A stretch of DNA of 64,000 bases from Haematobia irritans (Eukaryota > Arthropoda > Insecta > Diptera > Muscidae): contig NC_134399.1 in NCBI RefSeq assembly GCF_050003625.1, forward strand, positions 36,844,671 to 36,908,670, given 5' to 3'. Position 1 is the stretch's first letter, and the number at the start of each line of letters is the position of its first letter. This document shows positions 10,490-20,554 of the stretch, piece by piece. The position numbers and the translations under genes were made by a program. Below the pieces are notes generated by a model. It made no database searches. It was not told the DNA's origin and saw only the letters and a program-made list of their open reading frames with translations.

Positions 10490-11791
10490 AAGGGTGATAC
10501 GGTCAAAATTTGGTCAATATAAACTTGACGTATTTCTTTCAATTTTGCATTTAAAAAACCTGAACACCCCTCATTTTGAAGGTGTGTGTGTGTAGAATGT
10601 TGCTCTTATTTTGATTTTGAAATTCACTCTTCAGTTGTCAAAATGCTGACCAAGCAAGAAGAGCAGCGTATCAAAATTTTGCTCGCGCATCGCGAAAATC
10701 CGAGCTAATCGCACGCAAAGCTGGCAAAATCGCTAAAAGTTGCCAAATCAACCGTTACAAATGCAATTAAAGTGTTTGGGGAACGTTTGTCGACAGCCAG
10801 GAAGTCTGGATCGGGGAGAAATCGAAAACCGGAAGCCGCTGAGACGACAAAGAGAGTTGCCGGTAGTTTCAAGCGAAACCCTAACCTCTTTCTCCGAGAT
10901 GCCGCAAATAAGCTGGGTGTATCGTCTACAACCGTGCATCGAGCCAAAAAAAACGAGCCGGACTATCGACTTACAAGAAGGTAGTGACTCCAAATCGCGA
11001 TGATAAACAAAATACGACGGCCAAAGCGCGATCCCGGAGGCTGTACACGACGATGCTGACGAAGTTTGACTGCGTGGTAATGGACGACGAAACCTACGTC
11101 AAAGCCGACTACAAGCAGCTTCCGGGACAGGAGTTTCATACGGCAAAAGGAAGGGGAAAGGTAGCAGATATTTTCAAGCACATAAAACTGTCAAAGTTCG
11201 CAAAGAAATATCTGGTTTGGCAAGCCATCTGTACCTGTGGCTTGAAAAGCAGCATTTTCATAGCTTCCGGGACTGTCAACCAAGAAATTTACGTGAAAGA
11301 GTGTTTGAATAAACGTCTGCTGCCTTTCCTGAAGAAACACGGTTGTTCCGTACTGTTTTGGCCGGATTTGGCATCTTGCCATTACGGTAAAAAGGCCATG
11401 GAGTGGTACGCCGCCAACAACGTGCAGGTGGTTCCCAAGGACAAGAACCCTCCCAATACGCCAGATCTCACGCCCAATTGAGAAATACTGGGCTATTGTC
11501 AAGCGGAACCTAAAGAAGACCAAAAAACTGCTAAGGACGAGCAGCAGTTCAAGGCAAACTGGCTTTCTGCGGCGAAGAAGGTGGACATGGTGGCTGTACA
11601 AAATCTGATGGCAGGTGTCAAGCGTGAGGCCCGGCAATTCGGATTTGGAAAAGCGAAAGCCTAACTGAATATGTTTCCTGAATTTTATACTAATTGAACT
11701 TGAAAAAGAAATTTAATTTGATTTTTTAAATAAACGATTTCACCGATTTACACGCGTTTTCCCTTGACCAAATTTTGACCGTATCACCCTT
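10490..11791 (+). mobile_element. DD37E Tc1/mariner-type transposon, copy 2 (longest)
   Basis: Inverted ends AAGGGTGATACGGTCAAAAT and (complement) the same at the right, flanked by TA at 10488-10489 and 11792-11793. Length 1302 bp, the most complete of the four copies. It was inserted into a mariner transposase gene, so it is younger than that element. Confidence 0.95.
10643..11664 (+). pseudogene. DD37E transposase pseudogene, copy 2
   Basis: Starts at ATG 10643 (MLTKQEEQRIKILLAHRENP). A TAA stop interrupts the first helix-turn-helix (GAGCTAATCG where sister copies have GAGCTACTCG). Extra A's near 10945-10955 shift the frame. A further shift near 11465 destroys the RPIEKYW box. The central part, 10984-11481, is open and shows VVMDDETYVKAD (first Asp) and FWPDLASCHYGKKAMEWY (second Asp). 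In the least damaged sister copy, 37 residues separate the second Asp from the Glu of RPIEKYW, which defines the DD37E group known from mosquitoes. Intended stop TAA at 11662. Inactive. Confidence 0.92.
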
Positions 11792-12011
11792 TATCGTGAA
11801 ATTGAGACCGGCATAAATTCAATATTGTGTGAACATTTGACCACGAATAAACATTGTTCGCATTGGATCCACACAATTTCTCCATCGCTCAAAAAAAATG
11901 CTAGTGTCGATTTGTCGACAGATCAAATACGACTGCGGTGATTCAAAACAAGTCTATAACATCGAATCTTGGATTCACGTGTATTAGTCCGAAAGTAAAC
12001 AGCAGTTTATC

Positions 12012-12075
12012 ACAATGGACTGAATAGTCTAAGTGAGTCTGAATCTTAATCGGGCTACCACTTTAACATAACCAA
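12012..12075 (+). repeat. SINE 3' fragment
   Basis: ACAATGGACTGAATAGTC and the following GGGCTACCAC.. match the body end of the SINE. Head absent and tail decayed. It abuts and truncates the mariner pseudogene. Confidence 0.7.
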
Positions 12076-12205
12076 AGCAGTCGACTGTATGTGTGTTGCA
12101 AGATGAGCCAGATCCAACAAAAATTGATCGCGCACCAAGCACTTCCTAGCAAATGATCGGCGTTTTCTTGCAGAAAACTGGACATGTTGCAATCGAACCA
12201 CTACA

Positions 12206-12558
12206 GCCACCGTGGTGCAATGGTTAGCATGCCCGCCTTGCATACACAAGGTCGTGGGTTCGATTCCTGCTTCGACCGAACACCAAAAAGTTTTTCAGCG
12301 GTGGATTATCCCACCTCAGTAATGCTGGTGACATTTCTGAGGGTTTCAAAACTTCTCAAAGTGGTTTCACTGCAATGTGGAACGCCGTTCGGACTCGGCG
12401 ATAAAAAGGAGGTCCCTTGTCATTGAGCTTAACATGGAATCGGGCAGCACTCAGTGATAAGAGAGAAGTTCACCAATGTGGTATCACAATGGACTGAATA
12501 GTCTAAGTGAGCCTGATACATCGGGCTGCCACCTAACCTAACCTAACCTAACCTAACC
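12206..12558 (+). mobile_element. tRNA-headed SINE, copy 2 (full length)
   Basis: Target duplication AACCACTACA at 12196-12205 and 12555-12564, overlapping the last tail bases. Head GCCACCGTGGTGCAATGGTT at 12206, B-box-like GGTTCGATTCCTGC near 12259, and a tail of four to five CCTAA units. Well preserved. Confidence 0.93.
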
Positions 12559-12635
12559 ACTACAACAGCGCAGGACTTTCAACAATGCGAGATCTCACAC
12601 ATCGGTCGAAACAACTGCAATGTACGTAAAAGATA

Positions 12636-13020
12636 ACAAGTATATAAAGCAGTAAGTACGGCCGGGCCGAATCTTAAATACACACCACCATGAATCAAAT
12701 ATAATAGTTTCCTTTGAAAATTCTTCGTCGTAGCGGGTTACTTGATAATATATTGAATTTCAGGGCGTCAGTCAGTTCAACCAGTACGCTTCCCGAAGAT
12801 ACATTTAAAAAATTTACCTTTGAAGACTTCATCAGATTCCGGAATCATAAGACCCATTTTTGTTTTAAGTTTTAGATGAATCATAATCATCTCGTGTAAG
12901 TGTGCAAACAAATGATTAAATAACGAGAAGTAAAATCTGGAAATTTTACATTCAGTTTCAAAAAATTTTCATGATCAGTGCGTCTTCTATATCTGTCTAT
13001 ACACACAAACAATTTTTTTC
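12636..13020 (-). mobile_element. HL2 3'-terminal fragment
   Basis: ACAAGTATATA at 12636 and the hairpin GGCCGGGCCGAATC with TACACACCACCATGAATC are the HL2 3' end read backwards. About 350 bp of HL2 3' region follows and then breaks off. The 5' part is missing. Confidence 0.75.
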
Positions 13021-13026
13021 TAATTC

Positions 13027-14335
13027 AATCACCCTCCACCATAGGATGAGGGGTATATTAACTTTGTCATTCCATTTGTAACACATCGAAATATTGCTCT
13101 AAAACCCCATAAAGTATATATATTCTGGGTCGTGGTGAAATTCTGAGTCGATCTGAGCATGTCCGTCCGTCTGTTGAAATCACGCTAACTTCCGCACGAA
13201 CCAAGCTATCGACTTGAAACTTGGAACAAGTAGTTGTTATTGATGTAGGTCGGATGGCATTGCACATGGACCATATCGGTCTACTTTAACGTATAGCCGC
13301 CCGATCCCCAGAGTCTCTAACAGAAGCACATTTCATCCGATTCGGCTGAAATTTGGTACATGGTATTAGTATATGGTCTCTAACAACCATGCAAAAATTG
13401 GTCCATATCGGTCCATAATTATATATAGCCCCCATATAAACCGATCCCCAGATTTGGCTTCTGGAGACTTAAGAGAAGCAAATTTCATCCGATCCGGCTG
13501 AAATTTAGTACATGGTGTTAGTATATGGTCTCTAACAAGCACGCAAAAATTGGTCCACATAGGTCCATAATTATATATAGCCCCCATATAAACCGATCCC
13601 CCGATTTGGCCTGCGGAGCCTCTAAGAGAAGCAAATTTCATTCGATCCGGCTGAAATTTGGTACATGGTGTTAGTATATGTTCTCTAACAACCATGCAGA
13701 AATTGGTCCATATCGGTCCATAATTACATATAGCCCCCATATTAACTGATCCCCGATTTGGCTTGTGGAGCCTCTAAGAGAACCAAATTTCATCCGATTC
13801 GGCTGAAATTTGGTACATGGTGTTAGTATGTGGTCTCTAACAAACACGCAAGAAGTGATCCCTATCGGTCCATAATTATATATAGACCCCATATAAATCG
13901 ATCCCCAGATTTGACCTCCGGAACCTCTTGGAGGATCAAAATTCATCCGATTCGGTTGAAATTTGGTACATGGTGTAAGTATATGGTCTCTAACAACCAT
14001 GAACGAATTGGTCCATATCGGTCCTAAATTATATATAGCCCCCACATAAACCGATCTCCAGATTTGTCCTCCGGAGCCTCTTGGAGGAGCAAAATTCATC
14101 CCATCCGGTTGAAATTTGGAACGTGATGTTAGTATGTGGTCTCTAACAAACACGCAAGAAGTTGTCCATATCGGTCCATAATTATATATAGACTCCATAT
14201 AAATCGATCCCCAGATTTGACCTCCGGAGCCTCTTGGAAGACCAATATTCATCTGATTCAGTCAAAATTTGGCACATGATGTTAATATATGGCCTCAAAC
14301 ACCCACGCAAAAATTGGTCGAAATCTGTCCATAAT
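13027..14335 (+). mobile_element. HL1 Helentron-like element, 3'-truncated
   Basis: Degenerate 5' end CACCCTCCACCATAGGATG, then TTTGTCATTCC, AAAGTATATATATTCTGGG and a short (GTCC)n tract near 13159. A 153-bp array runs from about 13280. Minus-strand frames such as 13366-13740 and 13671-14252 are array artefacts (repeating GAIYNYGPIWTNF.. peptides). The 3' hairpin end is missing; the array stops at an AT-rich element. Confidence 0.8.
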
Positions 14336-14339
14336 CCAT

Positions 14340-15077
14340 AAAAATTAATTGATTCCAAATTAATTAATTAATTTTTTAAATTGATTTAATTAAAAATTTA
14401 ATTGATATTGAATGCAAAACTCAATAAATTTTTTAATTAAAAACGTAACTATTTTCAATTACTTTCTTAACTGACTTAGTGTTTTCAGTTTGATTAAAAA
14501 ATTTATTGTTTGAAATAAATTTTTAGTTAAAAATTAATACAATTTCGATCACTTTTTTTAAGTGACTTAGGGCGTTTTCGATTCGCAAAAAATATGTTGC
14601 CTCGGTGTTACACTACTTTTTTCCCTAATTGACATTTCGGCCAAATGATAGTGTAATTCCAAAGTTATTATTAATTTATAATATTGTGAGGTATAAAGTA
14701 TCCAAAATCTATGACAGTGTCCTTGATATCTTGCAATCAATTTCGAGAATGTTGCACCTTTTTTCCCAATCGAAATCGCCGAGTTTGATTAAAAAGTTAA
14801 ATGTATCAATTAATTTTTTAATTAAACATTTTTAAAATTTTCAATCACTGATTTAATAAACTTAATGTTTCTATCTTGATTAAAATGTTAATTGTATCAA
14901 TTAATGTATTAATTGGAAACATTTTCAACTTCAATCAACTTTTTAATTGGAAATATTTTGTCCAATTAGCTCGCATTAAAATTGTAATAATATGTAACAT
15001 AAAGTAATTGATTTGGACGAAAAAACAGCCTGCGTTGATATCAGGCTAACATAAAAATATTTGGTGATATTTTTTCT
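14340..15077. mobile_element. AT-rich TIR element, left end degraded
   Basis: Many TTAATTAA/TTTTTAATTG palindromes as in the element at 17896-20133. The right end ATATTTTTTCTGTG at 15077 matches the GTGTG/CTGTG terminus of that group. The left CACA terminus is not recognisable. No coding frame of note. Confidence 0.55.
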
Positions 15078-15079
15078 GT

Positions 15080-15836
15080 GTATGGCGGTTCTAGAATCTA
15101 GACCTAATATCAGAAGGCCGGTTTTTAAGGGCGCTTTATCAAAACCTGTACCGGTACACAATATATATAGTAAACCAATTTATAGTCCTAAAACCCCTTC
15201 AAATTTTTAATTTCAGGCAAATTGGATAAAAACTACGGTTTCTAGAAGCCCAAGAAGTAAAATCGGGAGATCGGTCTATATGGGGGCTATATCAAAACAT
15301 GAACCTATACTCACAATTCTCGGCATACCTTTTTATGATCCCAAAATAGCTCTAGATTTCCAATTTCAGGCAAATTGGAAAAAAACTACGGATTCTAGAA
15401 GCCCAAGAACTAAAGTCGGGAGATCGGTCTATATGGAGGCTACACCAAAACATTAACCGATACACCCCATTTTCAACACACCTATTTGTGGTCTTAAAAT
15501 ACCTCTAGATTTTCAATTTCAAGGAAATCTGATAGAAAATACAGTTTCTAGACGTCCAAGAAGTAAAATCGGGAGATCGGTCTATATAGAGTCTATATCA
15601 AAACATGGACCGATGCTCACCATTTTCGTCACACCTCTTTAGGCTCCTAAAATACCTCTAGATTTCCACTTTCAGGCAAATTGGACAACAACTACGGTTT
15701 CTATATATCAGACAGCCAGACAGACGGACGGATCAAGAATATATATACTTTATGTTATATAGTCGGAAATCGATGTGTTACAAACGGAACGACAAACTTA
15801 TTATACCCCCGTCACCGTTCTATGGTGGTAGGTATA
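15080..15836 (-). mobile_element. HL2 Helentron-like element, 5' part
   Basis: Reads backwards: the 5' end is at 15836 (TACCACCATAGAACGGTGAC then GGGGGTATAATAAG on the minus strand). Array units carry CCCAAGAAGTAAAATCGGGA and a GACAGACGGACGG tract lies near 15718. The 3' terminus is absent. Confidence 0.8.
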
Positions 15837-15839
15837 AAA

Positions 15840-16498
15840 TAGATGTGTGCACGTGACACAACATTGTCGTGAATCACGAAAAATTTAGCGACTCACGCGT
15901 GAGTCGTAAGTCACGCTGATGGCAACGGCGAAACACACATCCATAAGGTAAATTAGTCATAAAATTATTTTCGTGAGTAACGATATTTTTCGGAGTACAA
16001 GTTTTCTTTTCCTGACTGAGCGTGAGGGTGAGTCCTACCAAACAATATCGTGCGTGAGAGTGCGTGAGTAAGATTTTCCCGCCGTAAGTGTGCATGAGCG
16101 TGAGTAAAATATTACTCACGTGCACAGAGAGCCACCGTGGTGCAATGGTTATCATGCCCGCCTTGCATACACAAGATCGTGGATTCGATTCCTGCTTCGA
16201 CCGTATACCAAAAAGTTTTTCAGTGGTGGATTATACCACCTCAGTAATGCAGGTGACATTTCTGAGGGTTTCAAAGCTTCTCTAAGTGGTTTCACTGCAA
16301 TGTGGAACGCTGTTCGGACTCGGCTATAAAAAGGAGGTCCCTTGTCATTGAGCTTAACATGGAATCGGGCAGCATTCAGTGATAAGAGAGAAGTTCACCA
16401 ATGTGGCATCACAATGGACTGAATAGTCTAAGAGAGCCTGATACATCAGGCTGCCACCTAACCTAACCTAACCTAACCTACTCACGCGCACACCTCTA
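15840..16498. mobile_element. Small non-autonomous hAT element carrying a SINE
   Basis: Inverted ends TAGATGTGTGCACGTGA and (complement of the right end) TAGAGGTGTGCGCGTGAGT, with an 8-bp duplication GTATAAAA at 15832-15839 and 16499-16506. The interior is rich in GTGAGT/CTCACGC subterminal repeats. Without the SINE (16131-16478) it is only about 310 bp. It landed exactly at the 5' end of the HL2 copy. Confidence 0.88.
16131..16478 (+). mobile_element. tRNA-headed SINE, copy 3
   Basis: Head GCCACCGTGGTGCAATGGTT, body and CCTAACCTAACC tail. A 14-bp duplication TACTCACGYGCACA (one mismatch) lies on the two sides. Inserted into the hAT element at 15840-16498. Confidence 0.9.
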
Positions 16499-16506
16499 GT
16501 ATAAAA

Positions 16507-17739
16507 CGATTGGTCTATCATATTCACTATCGCTCATTTGTTTGTTCAGTGTATCAAAATTAAATACAAACCTCATTGGTATGTGCATTAAGTACCCGAG
16601 GGCCGGTCTTAGAGAAGGGAGTGTTTTTTATCGCCAAAACGTCTTTATTAAAACAACCAAACATTAGGAAGGCAATTTAGGCACCATACACTGTCTTCCG
16701 CATCAATATCCAGGATCCAGTCAACGTCAGCAATGGCAAAACCACTGCCAATAAACCAACCAACCAACCTCAACCAGTCTTCTGGAAAATTGATACTTCT
16801 CGTTTTTGGTTTAGTTTCTTTTTTTTCTCCTCCTTGACTGTCGGGCAGGGTTTACTTTGGATTGCAGCTCCGAAAAGGGCAAAAACGCATTTAGCAGCTT
16901 TGTTGCAAGTGATTGTTAACCACGTTGGTTGACTGTGTGATCTACTGCTGACATTTGCTGACGATGACAAGAAAGCCTTATGAAGTGAAATGGCCGTTTG
17001 GATGATCGTTCAATTGGTTTTTCTGACACAAGACCATTGTGGATCACCAATGTCTTGTGCTGTGGTCAGTATTTCGATGATGCCCAGTGCATGGAATACT
17101 AAACACCCGGGTAACAAGATGCGTAAAACTGATTGATTTTCTTGGTTGTTACGCCATCAAAATTTAATCAAACCACGTTGTTAACTTATCTTCTTCCTTC
17201 TCTCTCTCTGTGTTCTTGGGGATTACTGCTTCAGGCTTTACTCCACCCCTCTCGACAACAGTCGCGAGCAGACGACGCCTGTTAATGTTTTCACAATCAT
17301 CAATGATGATGATGATGATGATGATACCTAGGAGCTCAAATGCTTTCATTAAATCCAGCTGATATTTTTTCGTACATCCATTGATTGATTGTTGTTGTTG
17401 AGGCGGATACCTTAAACTTATGTCCAATATCAGTATGTTCGAAAGCCTGTTTCCTGGTATTTTCATATCGTGGCATATCGTTTTAATCTGCTCCAAGGTT
17501 GATAAGCCATTCTTAATTAAAAAAAAAAAACAAGAATCCATAACCTATAGGTGGAATTTCAATGTCTATCAGAGAATTTTTTTATTTGCTAAAATTGAGG
17601 GTTGAATCTTTGGAATATAGATCAATGTGATCTTCTATATGCAAGATCCATAATCTAAACCAAAAAGCCAGGCAAGCATAATCAAGTTGACAAAGTTGCC
17701 ACATATCCATAATATGAAACTACTAAAGAACCAGCCATA
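16507..17739. other. Apparently single-copy sequence, no gene identified
   Basis: No TE termini recognised. Contains a (GAT)n microsatellite at 17302-17324, CT-rich patches near 17200, and only short frames without domain signatures. Confidence 0.4.
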
Positions 17740-17893
17740 TGGTTCTTACAAGTTGAGGCTACATTTCACTACAATATGAAAACCTCTTCGCAAATTTGGA
17801 TCCCTCCATACTTTTTATGGTGAAGAACTTATTGTTGAATACATCAATCACGAATAAATACGATGCGATAAAAAAAACCATAACCGATCCTTT
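17740..17893 (+). pseudogene. gypsy-like gag fragment, 5' piece
   Basis: A degraded frame reads WFLQVEATFHYNMKTSSQIW, resembling the W..QVEAQF start of the gag capsid region in insect Ty3/gypsy elements. Near 17855 YDAIKKTITDPF matches the usual YD.LK..L segment. It stops at the TIR element at 17896 and continues at 20136. Contains stops. Confidence 0.6.
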
Positions 17894-18313
17894 CGCACAG
17901 AAAAAAAATTTCACGAAAATTTTTCCAATTAAAATTTTAATTGAGTTTTAAAAAATATTCAATTAAAAATTTAATTGATTCAAGCAACTTTTTAATTGAA
18001 ACAAAAATCAATCACAAAAATTAATAGTATCAATTAATTATACCCTCCATCATAGGATGGGGGTATATTAACTTTGTCATTCCGTTTGTAACACATCGAA
18101 ATACTGCTCTAAGACCCCATAAAGTATATATATTCTGGGTCGTGGTGAAATTCCGAGTCGATCTAAGCATGTCCGTCCGTCCGTCCGTCTGTTGAAATCA
18201 CGCTAACTTCCGAACGAAACAAGCTATCGACTTGAAACTTGGCACAAGTAGTTGTTATCGATGTAGGTCGGACGGTATTGAAAATGGGCCATATCGGTCC
18301 ACTTTTACGTATA

Positions 18314-19385
18314 GCCCCCATATAAAGGGACCCTCAGATTTGGCTTGTGGAGCCTCTAACAGAAGCATATTTCATTCGATCCAGCTGAAATTTGGTACAT
18401 GGTGTTGGTATATGGTCTATAACAACCATGCAAACATTGGTCCACATCGGTCCATAATTATATATAGCCCCCATATAAACCGACCCCCAGATTTGGCTTG
18501 CGGAGCCTAAAAGAGAAACAAATTTCATCCGATCCGGCTGAAATTTGGTACATGGTGTTAGCATATGGTCTCTAACAACCATGCAAAAATTGGTCCACAT
18601 CGGTTCATAATTATATATAGCCCCCATATAAACCGATCCCCAGACATGGCTTGTGGAGCCTCTAAGAGAAGCATATTTCATCCGATCCGGCTGAAATTTA
18701 GTACATGGTGTTGGTATATGGTCTCTAACAATCATGCAAAAATTGGTCCATATCGGTTTATAATTATATATAGCCCCCATATAAACCGATCCCCAGATTT
18801 GGTTTGCGGAGCCTCAAAGAGAAGCAAATTTCATCCGATCCGGCTGAAATTCGGTACACGATATTGGTATATGGTATTTAACAACCATGCAAAAATTGGT
18901 CCACATCGGTCCATAATTATATATAGCCCCCATATAAACCGATCCCCAGATTTGGTTTGCGGAGCCTCAAAGAGAAGCAAATTTCATCCGATCCGGCTGA
19001 AATTTGGTACATGATATTGGTATATGGTATCTAACAACCATGCAAAAATTGGTCCACATCGGTTCATAATTATATATAGCCCCCATATAAACCGATCCCC
19101 AGATTTGGCTTGCGAAGTCTCCAAGAGAAGAAAATTTCATCCAATCTGGTTGTAATTTGGAACATGGTTTTAGTATATGATCTTTAACAACCGTGCCACA
19201 ATTGGTCCATATCGGTCCATAATTATATATAGCCCCCATATAAAACGTTCTCCAGATTTGACCTCCGGAGCCTCTTGGAGGAGCAAAATTCATCCGATCC
19301 GGTTAAAATTAGGAACTTGGTGTTAGTATATGGTCGCTGAAAACCATACCAAAATTGGTCCAATCACACAAAAATTGGTCCATAT
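18314..19385 (+). repeat. 153-bp tandem array of HL1
   Basis: The landmark GCCCCCATATAAA falls at 18314, 18467, 18620, 18773, 18926, 19079 and 19232: six consecutive steps of exactly 153 bp. Units carry ATCCGATCCGGCTGAAATTT and TGGTCCACATCGG. Open frames on both strands (18565-19014 plus, 18334-18780 minus) follow from the in-frame unit length. Confidence 0.95.
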
Positions 19386-19419
19386 CGATTCATAATCATG
19401 GTTGCCACTAGAGCCAAAA

Positions 19420-19740
19420 ATAATCTACCAAAATTTTATTTCTATAGAAAATTTTGTCAAAATTTTATTTCTATAGAAAATTTTGTTAAAATTTTATTCG
19501 GTTCATAATAAAATTTTCATCATTGTCAAAATTTTATTTCTATAGAAAATTTTGTTGAAATTTTATTCGGTTTATAATCATGGTTGCCACTCGAGCCAAA
19601 AATAATCTACCAAGATTTTATTTCTATAGAAAATTTTGTCAAAAGTTTATTTCTATAGAAAATTTTGTGAAAATTTTATTTCTATAGAAAATTTTGTTAA
19701 AATTTTATTTCTGTAGAAAATTTTGTCAAAATTTTATGTC
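19420..19740 (+). repeat. 29-bp tandem array of HL1
   Basis: Repeats of TTTCTATAGAAAATTTTG with TCAAAATTTTA, about 29 bp per unit, each holding the palindrome TTCTATAGAA. Some units are interrupted by TCATGGTTGCCACTCGAGCC spacers. The same array precedes the 3' end in other HL1 copies. Confidence 0.9.
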
Positions 19741-20135
19741 TACTTTGTCAAACTGAATTATATACGTATTGGATCGATCTTTTTTGATTTAATATATACC
19801 ACGTATGGACTTACATACAATTTAGAAGATGGTGTTAGGAGGTTTTAAGATACCTTGCCATCGGCAAGCGTTACCGCAACTTAAGTAATTCGATTGTGGA
19901 TGGCAGTGTTTAGAAGAAGTTTCAACGCAATCCATGATGGAGGGTACATAAGCTTCGGCCTGGCCGAACTTACGGCCGTATATACTTGTTTTTTAATTGT
20001 ATCAATTAATTTTTTACTTGACCTTCAATTAATTTTTTTAATTGATACTATCATTTCTGTGATTGAAGACATTTCAATTAAAAAATTAATTGGATCAATT
20101 AATTTCGTGATTGAATCAAAATTTTTTTGTGTGCG

Positions 20136-20207
20136 CCTAATAAGCAGAAAATCAAGCGCATACTAAACGACATAGAATTGGGTGACCAAAAACCATTGCA
20201 CTGCTTA
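20136..20207 (+). pseudogene. gypsy-like gag fragment, middle piece
   Basis: Reads PNKQKIKRILNDIELGDQKP then LHCL, matching the '..K..RLL...ELGD.KPSQ.L' segment of gypsy gag. Bounded on the left by the TIR element and on the right by the SINE, whose 11-bp target duplication is the LHCL codons. Confidence 0.75.
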
Positions 20208-20543
20208 GGTTAGGTTAGGTTAGGTGGCAGCCCGATGTATCAGGCTCACTTAGACTATTCAGTCCATTGTGATACCACATTGGTGAACTTCTCTCTTATC
20301 ACTGAGTGCTGCCCAAGTCCATGTTAAGCTCAATGACAAGGGACCTCCTTTTTATAGCCGAGTCCGAACGGCGTTCCACATTGCAGTGAAACCACTTAGA
20401 GAAGCTTTGAAATGTCACCAGTATTACTGAGGTGGTATTATCCACCGCTGAAAACTTTTTTGTCTACGGTCGAAGCAGGAATCGAACCCAGGATCTTGTG
20501 TATGCAAGGCGGGCATGCTAACCATTGCACTACGGTGGCTCCC
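20208..20543 (-). mobile_element. tRNA-headed SINE, copy 4, inserted in gypsy gag
   Basis: Target duplication TGCACTGCTTA at 20197-20207 and 20544-20554. Minus-strand head ends at 20543 and the GGTTAGGTTAGG tail begins at 20208. The left breakpoint of the large tandem duplication (20278) falls inside it. Confidence 0.93.
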
Positions 20544-20554
20544 TGCACTGCTTA

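Larger units (their letters stand above)
10248..12011 (+). pseudogene. mariner-family transposase pseudogene split by a DD37E transposon
   Basis: The frame at 10248-10489 starts MEKMDLNREHVRN and contains PWYSEFNRGRSSLQDEYREG and RETINAVRQLILQNRHMA, matching the first helix-turn-helix region of mariner transposases (WF/Y..F..G..SLED-type motif). It is cut at TA by the DD37E element at 10490-11791. Reading resumes in register as YREIETGINSILCEHL (about 11792), the second helix-turn-helix of the same family. Further on, SKQVYNI..SWIHVY and SESKQQ are remnants around the first catalytic aspartate, with stops and a small deletion. It ends at a SINE fragment near 12012. Never functional in this state. 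Confidence 0.85.
18039..19989 (+). mobile_element. HL1 Helentron-like element, complete
   Basis: Starts TATACCCTCCATCATAGGAT after a T and ends GTATATACTTGT before a T, with no longer duplication. Order: 5' hairpin, AAAGTATATATATTC core, (GTCC)n near 18170, 153-bp array 18314-19385, 29-bp array 19420-19740, 3' inverted copy GATGGAGGGTA, hairpin TTCGGCCTGGCCGAA, end. No coding capacity. The best-preserved HL1 in the window. Confidence 0.88.
17896..20133. mobile_element. AT-rich TIR element (CACAG..GTGTG) inside gypsy gag, hosting an HL1
   Basis: Ends CACAGAAAAAAAATTTCACG and ..AAATTTTTTTGTGTG, flanked by CG at 17894-17895 and 20134-20135, a 2-bp duplication that is not TA. The interior is palindromic (TTAATTGATTC, AATTAATTTTTTAATTG). 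It is split by the HL1 element at 18039-19989; joining the flanks restores a continuous CAATTAAT/TTTTAATTG stretch. Confidence 0.75.

Noticed and set aside
12206..12280. Functional tRNA gene
   Set aside because: The head of each SINE looks tRNA-like and has A- and B-box motifs, but the anticodon arm does not close with a 7-base loop and the same head recurs in front of a constant body and CCTAA tail with target duplications.
12530..12556. Telomeric TTAGG repeat
   Set aside because: Only a few units, always at SINE 3' ends and bounded by target duplications.
18334..19293. Long open frames on both strands with repeating peptides (MGAIYNYGPIWTNF.., SNNHAKIGPHRS..), also at 13366-14252, 27075-27593, 40987-41439 and 42618-43327
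   Set aside because: They coincide exactly with 153-bp arrays. The unit is divisible by three, so any open unit gives a long frame. Both strands are open, starts are arbitrary, and no domain is recognisable.
18314..19385. CRISPR-like array with regular spacing
   Set aside because: Units are contiguous diverged tandem monomers with no unique spacers; the DNA is animal nuclear DNA.
20278..20554. Treating the two SINE/gypsy/LINE blocks as independent insertions
   Set aside because: The constant 3533-bp offset and identical lesions show one duplicated block.
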